A stretch of DNA of 64,000 nucleotides, from NCBI RefSeq assembly GCF_019688735.1, contig NZ_JAIFYA010000003.1, positions 62,001 to 126,000 of the forward strand, written 5' to 3'. This DNA is from Thermosulfurimonas sp. F29. Its GTDB lineage: Bacteria; Desulfobacterota; Thermodesulfobacteria; Thermodesulfobacteriales; Thermodesulfobacteriaceae. Of this stretch, positions 8,915-16,602 are shown in pieces (the first letter of the stretch is position 1; the number at the start of each line of letters is the position of its first letter). A model generated the notes under the pieces. The model saw nothing but the letters and a program-made list of their open reading frames with translations. It searched no databases and had not been told where the DNA came from. The position numbers and the translations under genes were made by a program.

Positions 8915-9893
8915 AGACATCCAGATCCCAGCCGGCCTTGTGGCCGGCCGTGAATTCAAAATAGCCGGAAACCGCCACCATGGCCGCGTTATCGGTACAG
9001 TATTGCGGGGAAGGAAAGAAGACCTCAAACCCCTCCTCGCAAGCTCTCTCCTCAAAAAGTCCTCTCAGGCGACGATTGGCCGCCACCCCTCCCGAAACCA
9101 CGACCCTTCCTATGCCCGCGGCCTTCACCGCCCGCACGGTCTTTTCCACCAGAACCTCCGCCACCGCGGCCTCGAAGGCCGCGCAGAGATCGTGCACCAG
9201 AAATTCCTCCCCCGAACGCACCACATTCAACACCGCGGTCTTGAGCCCGGCGAAACTGAAGTCAAAATCCGGGCTATCCAGCATGGGTCTGGGAAGGCAG
9301 ATACGGTCGGGGTCTCCCTTCTCCGCCAGGCGACTTATCACCGGTCCCCCGGGATAGCCCAGATGGAGGAGCTTGGCCACCTTGTCAAAGGCCTCACCGG
9401 CGGCGTCGTCCCGGGTGTGCCCCAGAAGATAATGCTCCGTGGGGGAGCGTACCAGAAAAAGGGCCGTGTGTCCCCCGGAGACCACCAGACTTATCCAGGG
9501 AAACTCCGGGGCGTTTTCCAGAAATATAGCGAGACTGTGAGCCCTTACATGATCCACGGGCACCAGCGGTTTCCCGAGGGAAAAGGCCAGGGACTTGGCA
9601 AAGGAAACCCCCACCACCAGGGCCCCTACCAGCCCCGGTCCGGTGGTTACCGCCACGAGATCCACCTCCCCGGGGGAGATCCCGGCCCTCCCTAGGGTTT
9701 CCCTTACCAGGGGGTAAATGACCTCCAAGTGCTTCCGGGAGGCGATCTCCGGGACGATCCCCCCGAAGGGTCGATGAAGCTCCACCTGGGAGGCCACGAG
9801 GGAGGCCTTCAGCCGGAAATCCCTCTCTTTGCCGACCTCAAGCACCGCGGCGGCGGTCTCGTCGCAGGAACTCTCTATGGCCAGGACACGCAT
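8880..9893 (-). CDS. tsaD: tRNA threonylcarbamoyltransferase TsaD
   Basis: 337 residues, full length. It begins MRVLAIESSCDET; metal ligands are His115 and His119 in DHVRAHS; nucleotide motifs are VVSGGHTAL and VVVSGGVAANRRLR, and a Cys-containing SPQYCTDNAAM precedes the end. It transfers the threonylcarbamoyl group from TC-AMP to A37 of ANN-decoding tRNAs. rsmA follows with overlap, so the two RNA-modification genes are probably cotranscribed. Only 7 bases separate a TATTAT box from the ATG (see regulatory entry). Confidence 0.97.
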   Translation of the reverse strand: MRVLAIESSCDETAAAVLEVGKERDFRLKASLVASQVELHRPFGGIVPEIASRKHLEVIYPLVRETLGRAGISPGEVDLVAVTTGPGLVGALVVGVSFAKSLAFSLGKPLVPVDHVRAHSLAIFLENAPEFPWISLVVSGGHTALFLVRSPTEHYLLGHTRDDAAGEAFDKVAKLLHLGYPGGPVISRLAEKGDPDRICLPRPMLDSPDFDFSFAGLKTAVLNVVRSGEEFLVHDLCAAFEAAVAEVLVEKTVRAVKAAGIGRVVVSGGVAANRRLRGLFEERACEEGFEVFFPSPQYCTDNAAMVAVSGYFEFTAGHKAGWDLDVYARARFPRYSF

Positions 9894-9912
9894 GCCGTAT
9901 ATAATAGCAGAG
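9894..9912. promoter_or_regulatory. Bidirectional -10 element between tsaD and radC start codons
   Basis: Only 19 bp separate the two divergent ATGs (9893 minus, 9913 plus). The centre reads TATAATA. On the plus strand TATAAT occupies 9900-9905, 7 nt before the radC ATG; on the minus strand TATTAT occupies 9906-9901, 7 nt before the tsaD ATG. Transcripts would start at or next to each start codon, and neither gene has a clear Shine-Dalgarno. No good -35 box is seen on either side. Confidence 0.55.
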
Positions 9913-10626
9913 ATGCGCTCCCTTGAGGAATTCCACAAACGAATCTCCGGCCATAGGGAACGCTTGAGGCGGCGTTTTCTGGAGTACGGTCTTTCCGCTT
10001 TCACGGACGAGGACATCCTGGAGATGTTGCTGGCCTTCGGCACCCCCCGGCGAGACACGCGGGCTACGGCCCGGGAGCTTCTCAAACGGTTTGGCGGGCT
10101 GGCCGCAGTCCTGGAGGCCCCTCTGGAAAAACTTACGGAGGTACCGGGGGTGGGACCCAGGAATGCTTTGCCCCTCAAGTTCGTGCACGAGGTGGCCCGG
10201 CGGTATCTTCGCCGTCGCCTGGAGAAAAAGGAATACATTCGCAGTGCCCGTGAAGCCTACGAATACCTGGCCCACGAACTGAAGCATCGCCCCCAGGAGA
10301 TCTTCAAGGTAATCTTCCTGGATGCCCGGGGAAGAATTATCGAGGTGGAGGAACTTTTTCGGGGCACGCTTACCGAAACCGCCGTCTATCCCCGGGAGGT
10401 CTTCGCCCGGGCCTTTCAACACCGGGCGGCCTCCCTGGTGCTGGCCCACAACCACCCCAGCGGAGATCCCCGTCCCTCCGGGGCGGACCTCGAGCTCACC
10501 CGCAAATTATTGCTGGCCGGGCACCTCCTTTCGATCCGCATCCTGGATCACCTGATCATCGCCCGGGAGGGCTATTTCAGTCTGGCCGAGGAGGGAATTC
10601 TCGAAAAACTGGAAAGGGAGTTGTGA
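9913..10626 (+). CDS. radC: RadC family JAB/MPN-domain protein
   Basis: 237 residues: a helix-hairpin-helix region (LTEVPGVGPRNA, about 70-85), then the JAMM/MPN+ metalloprotease-like domain with AHNHPSGDPRPSGAD. The physiological activity of RadC proteins is unresolved; a nuclease or DNA-repair role was proposed historically and not confirmed. I chose ATG 9913 because upstream in-frame ATGs would lie in tsaD and the -10 box. Followed by ispH with a few bases between stop and ATG. Confidence 0.92.
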   Translation: MRSLEEFHKRISGHRERLRRRFLEYGLSAFTDEDILEMLLAFGTPRRDTRATARELLKRFGGLAAVLEAPLEKLTEVPGVGPRNALPLKFVHEVARRYLRRRLEKKEYIRSAREAYEYLAHELKHRPQEIFKVIFLDARGRIIEVEELFRGTLTETAVYPREVFARAFQHRAASLVLAHNHPSGDPRPSGADLELTRKLLLAGHLLSIRILDHLIIAREGYFSLAEEGILEKLEREL

Positions 10627-10631
10627 GGAAT

Positions 10632-12290
10632 ATGAAGGTAAGGCTCGCCCGAAAAGCCGGCTTTTGCATGGGGGTGCGACGGGCCATGCGTCTGGCCCTG
10701 AAGGCCGCCGAAACCTCCTCCAGACCGGTCTATACCTATGGCCCCCTGATTCATAATCCCCAGGCCCTCGAACTCCTGGAACGGCTCGGGGTGCGCGACC
10801 TCAAAAAGACGAAAACCGCACCGGAGGGGGTGGTCATCATCCGGGCCCACGGAGTGCCTCCGGAGGAAAAGGAGGCCCTGGCGGCCTCGGGGCTTGAGGT
10901 GATTGACGGAACCTGTCCCCGGGTGGCCAGGGTCCAGGCCCTGGCGCGAAAGTATTCCCGGGAAGGCTATCAGGTAATCGTCATAGGGGATCGGGATCAC
11001 GCCGAGGTAAGGGGAATCCTGGGTTATACCGGGGGGCGGGGAGTGGTGGTGGAAAGCTTCGGCGATCTCGAGAGTCTGCCCCCGCTAAAGAGGTATGTAA
11101 TCCTCTCCCAGACCACTCAGGACGAAGAAATCTTTGAACTCCTTTCCCGGGAGATCCTTTCCCGTTATCCCGGAGGAAAGGTCATCAACACCATCTGCCA
11201 CGCCACCCATGTGCGCCAGGAGAGTGTACGGGAGCTGGCGCGGGAATGCCCGGCCATAGTGGTGGTGGGAGGAAGGGGAAGTGCCAACACTAACCGGCTC
11301 GTCCAGATCGCCGGGGAGGAGGGGGCACGGGCCTTCCTGGTGGAAACCCCGGAGGAGTTGCCGCTTGCGGAACTGGCCCGATACCCCCGTGTGGGGGTGA
11401 GTGCCGGTGCCTCCACCCCCAACTGGCTCATAAACGGCGTGGTGGAACGACTGGCCGCCCACGGGAATCCCCTGCGGCACCTGCTGCGTGTGCTCCTCTA
11501 TCTGCATGTACCGCTGGCCCTTTCCGCGGTCTTGCTTCTGGCCGGAGGCTTCCTTATACTCGGAAAAACTCCGCCTCTTTCCGCAGCGGTTCTTGTATTC
11601 CTCATGGTCTTTTTTGCCCACACCTGGAACTCCCTGGTAGCCCGCGAGGTTCTGGCCCTGTGTCATCCCTACAAGGCCGCTTTCTACCGAAAACGGGAAA
11701 AGTTTCTGGTATCGTTATCCCTGGGGGCCTTTTCCGGGGCTCTCCTGATGGGCTATCGCCTGGGACCTCAGATTCTCATGCTTGTGGCTATTCTGGGAGG
11801 GATTTCGGCCCTCTACAGCCTCACCTCCCTGAGGGGACTCTTTCCGGGGAATCGCCCCCTATTCATTACTCTTTACTGGATCGTCCTGATGGGCTCTTTT
11901 CTGGTCCCTTCCTCGCCGCCGGGTCTGCCGGGCTTTGTGCTCCTCGGACTTATTGTTCTAGCCGTCTTCTTTCAAATTCTCTACCTGGATCTCCTGGATC
12001 TTTTCGAGGACGGCTTTCTCGGTCGCGAATCCATGGCGGCCTGGCTCGGAGAAAATCGAACCCTGAAACTCCTTATGGGATTACCCATTCCTGAAGTCCT
12101 CCTGATCCTGGGGATGGTCTTTTCGGCGGGCTGGAAGTTCCTGATCCTTCTTGGGGTCCCGTTCCTTCAGACAGGAATCACCTTTTTCCTGCGCCGCAAA
12201 CCCTTAGGCCGAAGGGTGTCTCTTGAATACCTCGGTCTTTCTCCTTCCCTGCTCTTCATGACCCTGAGTCTTCTGGTGGTGAAAATTTAG
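10632..12290 (+). CDS. ispH: IspH (HMBPP reductase) fused to a UbiA-like polytopic membrane domain
   Basis: 552 residues, about twice the usual IspH. Residues 1-275 are a complete 4-hydroxy-3-methylbut-2-enyl diphosphate reductase: [4Fe-4S] ligands Cys12, Cys95, Cys189; substrate residues His41, His73, His123 and Glu125; closing SAGASTPNWLI. These numbers match E. coli IspH almost exactly when translation starts at ATG 10632, which decides the start over a GTG at 10623. Residues about 283-552 hold 7-9 membrane helices. Loops there resemble the two Asp-rich loops of UbiA prenyltransferases: the first is degenerate (Asn333 in HTWNSL), the second is better kept (DLLDLFEDG near 453). Fusion is uninterrupted in frame. 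Confidence 0.93.
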   Translation: MKVRLARKAGFCMGVRRAMRLALKAAETSSRPVYTYGPLIHNPQALELLERLGVRDLKKTKTAPEGVVIIRAHGVPPEEKEALAASGLEVIDGTCPRVARVQALARKYSREGYQVIVIGDRDHAEVRGILGYTGGRGVVVESFGDLESLPPLKRYVILSQTTQDEEIFELLSREILSRYPGGKVINTICHATHVRQESVRELARECPAIVVVGGRGSANTNRLVQIAGEEGARAFLVETPEELPLAELARYPRVGVSAGASTPNWLINGVVERLAAHGNPLRHLLRVLLYLHVPLALSAVLLLAGGFLILGKTPPLSAAVLVFLMVFFAHTWNSLVAREVLALCHPYKAAFYRKREKFLVSLSLGAFSGALLMGYRLGPQILMLVAILGGISALYSLTSLRGLFPGNRPLFITLYWIVLMGSFLVPSSPPGLPGFVLLGLIVLAVFFQILYLDLLDLFEDGFLGRESMAAWLGENRTLKLLMGLPIPEVLLILGMVFSAGWKFLILLGVPFLQTGITFFLRRKPLGRRVSLEYLGLSPSLLFMTLSLLVVKI

Positions 12291-12293
12291 ATC

Positions 12294-12752
12294 ATGTCCG
12301 GGGACAAAGATCGCTTTTTTATGCTAGAGGCGCTGCGGGAGGCCGAAAAGGCCTTTCGGGAAGGGGAGGTTCCGGTGGGAGCGGTACTGGTATCTCCGGA
12401 GGGGGAAATCCTGGCCCGGGCGCACAATCGTCCCCTGGGGCTGTGTGATCCCACGGCGCACGCCGAAATCCTGGTCTTAAGGGAAGGGGCTCGCCGGGTG
12501 GGAAATTACCGTCTCCTCGGGACCACGCTTTATGTAACCCTGGAACCCTGTCCCATGTGCGCCGGAGCGCTGGTCCATGCCCGGGTAAAACGCCTGGTCT
12601 TCGGAGCCAGGGACGAACGGACGGGAGCCTGCGGAAGTCTTTACGATCTGGTGAGGGACCCGCGCCTGAACCACCGTCTCGAGGTGGAGGAAGGGATCCT
12701 GGCCGAGGAGGCCGCCCTACTCCTTCGGGAATTCTTCCGGCTACGCCGTTGA
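12294..12752 (+). CDS. tadA: tRNA-specific adenosine deaminase (A34 to inosine)
   Basis: 152 residues with the cytidine-deaminase-fold zinc motifs HAEILVLRE (His ligand and catalytic Glu) and PCPMCAGAL (two Cys ligands). The segment DERTGACGSLYDLV is characteristic of TadA rather than free-base deaminases. It deaminates the wobble A of tRNA-Arg(ACG). It lies 3 nt after the IspH fusion gene and has no obvious ribosome binding site, so translational coupling is likely. Confidence 0.95.
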   Translation: MSGDKDRFFMLEALREAEKAFREGEVPVGAVLVSPEGEILARAHNRPLGLCDPTAHAEILVLREGARRVGNYRLLGTTLYVTLEPCPMCAGALVHARVKRLVFGARDERTGACGSLYDLVRDPRLNHRLEVEEGILAEEAALLLREFFRLRR

Positions 12753-12813
12753 GAGTTTTCACGGGGATGCAATTTTTGAATCCGGTGTTATATTATTCGC
12801 TGCCGGGGCGAAA

Positions 12814-12907
12814 GGAGGGGTGCCCGAGTGGTCGAAGGGGGCCGACTCGAAATCGGCTAGGGGAGTGAAAGCTCCCCTCGGGGGTTCGAATCCCTCCCCC
12901 TCCGCCA
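12814..12907 (+). tRNA. tRNA-Ser (anticodon CGA)
   Basis: 94 nt including encoded CCA. Acceptor stem GGAGGGG (12814-12820) pairs with CCCCTCC (12897-12903), discriminator G, CCA at 12905-12907. Anticodon stem GCCGA/TCGGC closes the loop CTCGAAA with anticodon CGA (codon UCG). A long variable arm (GGGAG..CTCCC) marks it as class II serine tRNA; T arm GGGGGTTCGAATCCCTC is present. Confidence 0.97.
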
Positions 12908-13184
12908 ATTATTGTAAATATTATAAATCTCGTACCCCCCAATCTTCGGTCTCTAAACATCCCAAAAGTCTCAATGAGTCAATCCGAAGTATTGACATTT
13001 TTTATAATACTTCCATTATCCCTCCTGCGGAGGGGCTCCGGGCCTAATTCTCAATTCTTTAGCCCTTCCCCATTGGAGAGGCTTCCTCTTTTCTCTTAAT
13101 AGACACAAAAATTTAGGCAACACCGAGCTTTGAGGGGAGGGCGTATGAAGCATTCTTAAGGTTTTTCATCCGAGAACTCGAAGG
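12908..13184. other. AT-rich intergenic region between tRNA-Ser and hisHF ends
   Basis: Largest non-coding gap on this side of the window. I see no convincing gene. It holds a 6-bp hairpin CCCTCC-TGC-GGAGGG (13020-13034) and a weaker AGAGG-CTT-CCTCT followed by TTTC (13077-13092) that could end tRNA-Ser transcription. Composition is lower in G+C than the flanks. Confidence 0.5.
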
Positions 13185-14762
13185 TCAAGCAAGGCGGACC
13201 TCAAGGCCTTTTTCCCGGAGGTAACGCTTGATCTCGGGGATTTCCACCTCCCGGCGATGGAAGATGCCCGCAGCCAGGGCCGCTTCGGCCTGGGTGTGGG
13301 CGAAGACCTGGTAAAAGTGCTCCACCGAGCCGGCACCGCTTGAGGCGATCACCGGAATAGAGACCGCCTCCGCCACGGCCTGGATCAATTCCAGATCGTA
13401 TCCGCGATTGGTACCGTCGCGGTCGATGCTGTTCAAGAGTATCTCCCCGGCTCCGAGTTCCTCGCAGACCCGGGCCAGGGTGATGGCGTCCACATCCCGA
13501 GCCTCTCGTCCTCCCTTGACCGTGCACTGGAACCAGCAATAGCGTTCCCCGTTCGGACCGGGTTCGGCGGTCTCTATAACCGGATGTTCCGTTTCGGAAG
13601 GGCTTTTCACATAATGTCTCCGGGGATCGATGGATATCACCACCGCCTGTCGGCCGTAAACCCGGGAGATGGTTTCGATGGAGGATCGGCCCGAGGGACC
13701 CTTTCGGAGGACTTCCTCCACGATGTATACCGCATCGGAACCGATGGAGACCTTGTCCGCCCCGGCCCGAAAGTAGGCGGAGGCCACCTCCAGGGCGGTG
13801 TAGGAGCGTCCGTCGTGATCGGTGAAGTCCCGAATGCCCCCTCCGATGGTGAGCGGCACGAAGACCCGTTCGGAGGTGCGCCGAAGGACCTCCAGCATGG
13901 GTTGATCCTTCAGGGGGAAGTGGCGGAAACCGGTTATGTTCAGGAAGGTGATCTCGTCCGCCCCCTCCCGGTAATAGCGGTGGGCGAGGTCCACGGGGTC
14001 TCCCAGGTCCCGTACCCGGCCGCCCTCCCGCACATCGTACTGGAGCCCCTTGGTAACCACCAGACGCCCCTCGTCGTCCGAACGGACATCCAGGCAGGCG
14101 ATGATGCGTTTGGCCAGTTGAGTCCGCTCGGGAGGTCGAGAAGGCAGAACCACCGGCCCCTCCCCGCGGAGAAAATTTTCGAGGATCCGGAGTCCCGCCG
14201 GGCCACTTTTTTCCGGATGAAACTGAAGGGCCACCACATTCCCGTCCTCCACGGCACTCACGAACTCGATTCCGTAATCCGTGACCGTAAGGGCCAGGTC
14301 CGGATCCCAGGGATCCACATAGTAGGAATGGACGAAGTAGAATTTTTCCTCACCGGTCAGCCCCTGAAAGAGACGGGAGGGTTTGCGAGGTTTGATCCCG
14401 TTCCAGCCGATGTGGGGTACCGAAAGATCTATTCGAAAACGACGAACGAAACCGCGGAAGACGGAAAGCCCTGCCACGCCCGGGGCCTCCTCGCTTCCCT
14501 CGAAAAGCACCTGAAGCCCCAGGCAGATTCCCAGAAAGGGACGATTGGCCCGCAGGTATTCCCGCAGCGGTTCCACGAAGCCCTTTTCGTGAAGGGCTCG
14601 CATGATGCTTCCGAAATGGCCCACCCCCGGAAAGACCAGCCGCTCGGCGGAAAGGATGTCTTCCGGGCGTTCCACGAACCTAACCTCGGCCCCCAGGACC
14701 CGCAGGGCGTTTACCACGCTTCGCACATTTCCCGCTCCGTAATCAAGCAGCGCCACCCGCAT
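13185..14762 (-). CDS. hisHF: Bifunctional imidazole glycerol phosphate synthase HisHF fusion
   Basis: 525 residues combining the glutaminase HisH (about 1-205; nucleophile Cys80 in GICLGLQ; LQFHPEKSG His-x-Glu) and the cyclase HisF (about 218-525; ACLDVR Asp, IGGGIRD phosphate loop, LNSIDRDGT Asp, ASSGAG). It converts PRFAR and glutamine to IGP and AICAR in histidine synthesis. The HisF half carries the insertion and phrasing seen in fungal/plant HIS7 (GERYCWFQCTVKGGRE, SSGAGSVEHF). Bacteria usually encode two separate subunits. Start at ATG 14762 (MRVALLDYGAGN, AGGGG upstream). No other his gene is near. Confidence 0.95.
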   Translation of the reverse strand: MRVALLDYGAGNVRSVVNALRVLGAEVRFVERPEDILSAERLVFPGVGHFGSIMRALHEKGFVEPLREYLRANRPFLGICLGLQVLFEGSEEAPGVAGLSVFRGFVRRFRIDLSVPHIGWNGIKPRKPSRLFQGLTGEEKFYFVHSYYVDPWDPDLALTVTDYGIEFVSAVEDGNVVALQFHPEKSGPAGLRILENFLRGEGPVVLPSRPPERTQLAKRIIACLDVRSDDEGRLVVTKGLQYDVREGGRVRDLGDPVDLAHRYYREGADEITFLNITGFRHFPLKDQPMLEVLRRTSERVFVPLTIGGGIRDFTDHDGRSYTALEVASAYFRAGADKVSIGSDAVYIVEEVLRKGPSGRSSIETISRVYGRQAVVISIDPRRHYVKSPSETEHPVIETAEPGPNGERYCWFQCTVKGGREARDVDAITLARVCEELGAGEILLNSIDRDGTNRGYDLELIQAVAEAVSIPVIASSGAGSVEHFYQVFAHTQAEAALAAGIFHRREVEIPEIKRYLREKGLEVRLA

Positions 14763-14803
14763 TTCCGGCCCCTCACGGTCTTTTGGCGACCATTTTAACA
14801 CGG

Positions 14804-14809
14804 TAGAAT
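14804..14809 (+). promoter_or_regulatory. Candidate -10 box of moxR operon
   Basis: TAGAAT lies 9 nt before the moxR ATG at 14819, so the transcript would start within a few bases of the start codon. No consensus -35 at proper spacing. Inference only. Confidence 0.35.
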
Positions 14810-14818
14810 GAAAGGGAC

Positions 14819-15748
14819 ATGCCCTCTCCCCGGGACAGACTGCCGAGCCTCCTCGAAGTCCTCAATCAGGTCCTCCGCGGAAAGAGCGAGGTGGTGGAAC
14901 TGGCGGTGAGCTGTTTCCTGGCCGGGGGACATCTACTGCTCGAGGATCTTCCGGGCACGGGCAAGACCACCCTGGCCGTGGCCCTGGCCCGGACCACGGG
15001 GGGAGCGTTCCGTCGGGTCCAGTTCACCAACGATCTTCTGCCGGCGGATCTCCTGGGAACGGAGGTGTGGCAGGCCTCGGAAGGTCGCTTCGTTTTTCAT
15101 CCCGGCCCCATCTTTACCAATGTCCTTCTTGCCGACGAAATCAATCGGGCCAGTCCCCGTACGCAGAGTGCCCTTCTGGAGGCCATGGCCGAAGGGCGGG
15201 TCTCCCTCTCGGGAAAGACCTATTCCCTGCCGGAACCATTCATGGTCATCGCCACACAGAATCCCTTGGATCTCTACGGAACCTATCCTCTCCCCGAGTC
15301 CCAGCTGGACCGTTTTTTGATGCGACTTTCGTTGGGTTATCCTCCCCGCGAGGAGGAACGAAAGGTACTCGCCGAGAACGGACTTTACGAAAAGGCCCGT
15401 GAGCTACAGCCGATTTTTTCCCGTGAGGAATGGCTGATCCTGCAAAAGGAGACCCGGAGGGTAAAGGTTTCGGACCGGCTCAGGGATTACCTTCTCGATC
15501 TCGCCGAGGCCAGCCGTAGAAGTTCGGAGTTTCGCTACGGGTTTTCCACCCGGGGGCTTCTGGCCCTCCAGGCCGCGGCGAGAGCGCTCGCCTATCTGCG
15601 CAATCGGGATTTCGTGACCCCTGATGAGGTGAAAGCGGTTTTCGTGCCGGTGGCCTATCATCGTCTCCTTCCCCGGGCGGAGCTTGAGCCCGGGGCGCGA
15701 GAGGAGCTCCTGCAGGAAATCCTCTCCCGGGTACCGGTGCCCCTGTGA
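14819..15748 (+). CDS. MoxR family AAA+ ATPase
   Basis: 309 residues. Walker A LEDLPGTGKTTLA (about 42-54), Walker B LLADEINRA, sensor I ATQNPLDLYGTYPLPESQLDRF, all typical of MoxR chaperone-like AAA ATPases. MoxR proteins assist maturation of metalloenzymes or envelope protein complexes. It is followed, with a 4-nt overlap, by a DUF58 protein and then a transglutaminase protein, the classic MoxR-DUF58-TgpA trio of unknown exact substrate. Confidence 0.94.
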   Translation: MPSPRDRLPSLLEVLNQVLRGKSEVVELAVSCFLAGGHLLLEDLPGTGKTTLAVALARTTGGAFRRVQFTNDLLPADLLGTEVWQASEGRFVFHPGPIFTNVLLADEINRASPRTQSALLEAMAEGRVSLSGKTYSLPEPFMVIATQNPLDLYGTYPLPESQLDRFLMRLSLGYPPREEERKVLAENGLYEKARELQPIFSREEWLILQKETRRVKVSDRLRDYLLDLAEASRRSSEFRYGFSTRGLLALQAAARALAYLRNRDFVTPDEVKAVFVPVAYHRLLPRAELEPGAREELLQEILSRVPVPL

Positions 15749-16602
15749 AAAAGAGATACCGGGTAAGGATCACCCTCTCCGGATACCTACTGATCGGCCT
15801 CACGCTGGTGGTGGCCCTTGCAGGGGTGAACACCGGAAACAACCTGCTGTACCTCTCCGCCTCGGCGCTTCTCGCCCTTATGACCCTTTCCGGCCTGGCC
15901 TCCTGGCTCAACCTCTCCCGGGTAAAGGTGGAACTTGAACCTCCCCCGGAGATATTTGCCGGTCTTCCGGCCCTCTTCAGGGTGCACCTCCGGGGCCCCT
16001 TCTGGCCCTGTTTTTTTCTGCGGGTGCGCACCCCTTACGGGGAGACCCTGGTGCCCTGGTTTCGCGGAAAGCGGACCGTTTCCCTGTGGCTTCGTTTTCC
16101 CCGTCGCGGCACAGGGCGCCTCTCCTTCCTGGAGCTGGTCTCCGGATATCCCCTGGGATTTTTCCGGCGAACGCGTTTTCTGGAGTCGAACCTCGCCCTT
16201 ACCGTCTATCCCCGCCCTCAATCGGGGCCGTTGAGGATCGTTGCCCTTGAGGTAGGAGAGACCGGGGCCTCCCTTTCCGGAAGTGCGGAGACCGAGCCCG
16301 AGGATCTCGTGGGCCTCGAGCCTTTCAGGGAGGGAACCCCGGCGAGCCGCATAGCCTGGAAGGCTTCCGCGGCCCGGGGGGAACTCCTGGTGAAACTCTT
16401 TCGCGGCTCCTCCGGATCCCGGATCGTGCTCGACCTGCGCCCTCCGATCTCCGAGGAACTCGTCTCCCGGGCTACCGAGGTGGTCCTGAGGAGTCTGCGG
16501 GAGGGTAAGTCCGTGGGACTAAAACTTCCGGAGCGAGAGATCCCTCCCGGAATGGGCAACGACCACCGCCGAATTCTTCTCGAGGCCCTGGCCTATGTCT
16601 GA
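15745..16602 (+). CDS. DUF58 family membrane protein
   Basis: 285 residues. Two membrane helices (about 10-32 and 34-52) precede a soluble region with the DUF58 signature near residues 190-225 (LEPFREGTPASRIAWKASA, then ELLVKLF). This family nearly always sits beside MoxR ATPases and is thought to be the client or adaptor of MoxR, often with a vWA-like fold. It overlaps moxR by 4 nt and the transglutaminase gene by 8 nt, so translation of the trio is coupled. Confidence 0.88.
   Translation: MKKRYRVRITLSGYLLIGLTLVVALAGVNTGNNLLYLSASALLALMTLSGLASWLNLSRVKVELEPPPEIFAGLPALFRVHLRGPFWPCFFLRVRTPYGETLVPWFRGKRTVSLWLRFPRRGTGRLSFLELVSGYPLGFFRRTRFLESNLALTVYPRPQSGPLRIVALEVGETGASLSGSAETEPEDLVGLEPFREGTPASRIAWKASAARGELLVKLFRGSSGSRIVLDLRPPISEELVSRATEVVLRSLREGKSVGLKLPEREIPPGMGNDHRRILLEALAYV

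Noticed and set aside
12992-13008. TTGACA (12992-12997) next to TATAAT (13003-13008)
   Set aside because: Only 5 bp separate them, so they cannot be one sigma-70 promoter; no gene starts downstream.
12820-13047. 75-codon frame starting in tRNA-Ser
   Set aside because: Overlaps the tRNA for its first third; no conserved motif.
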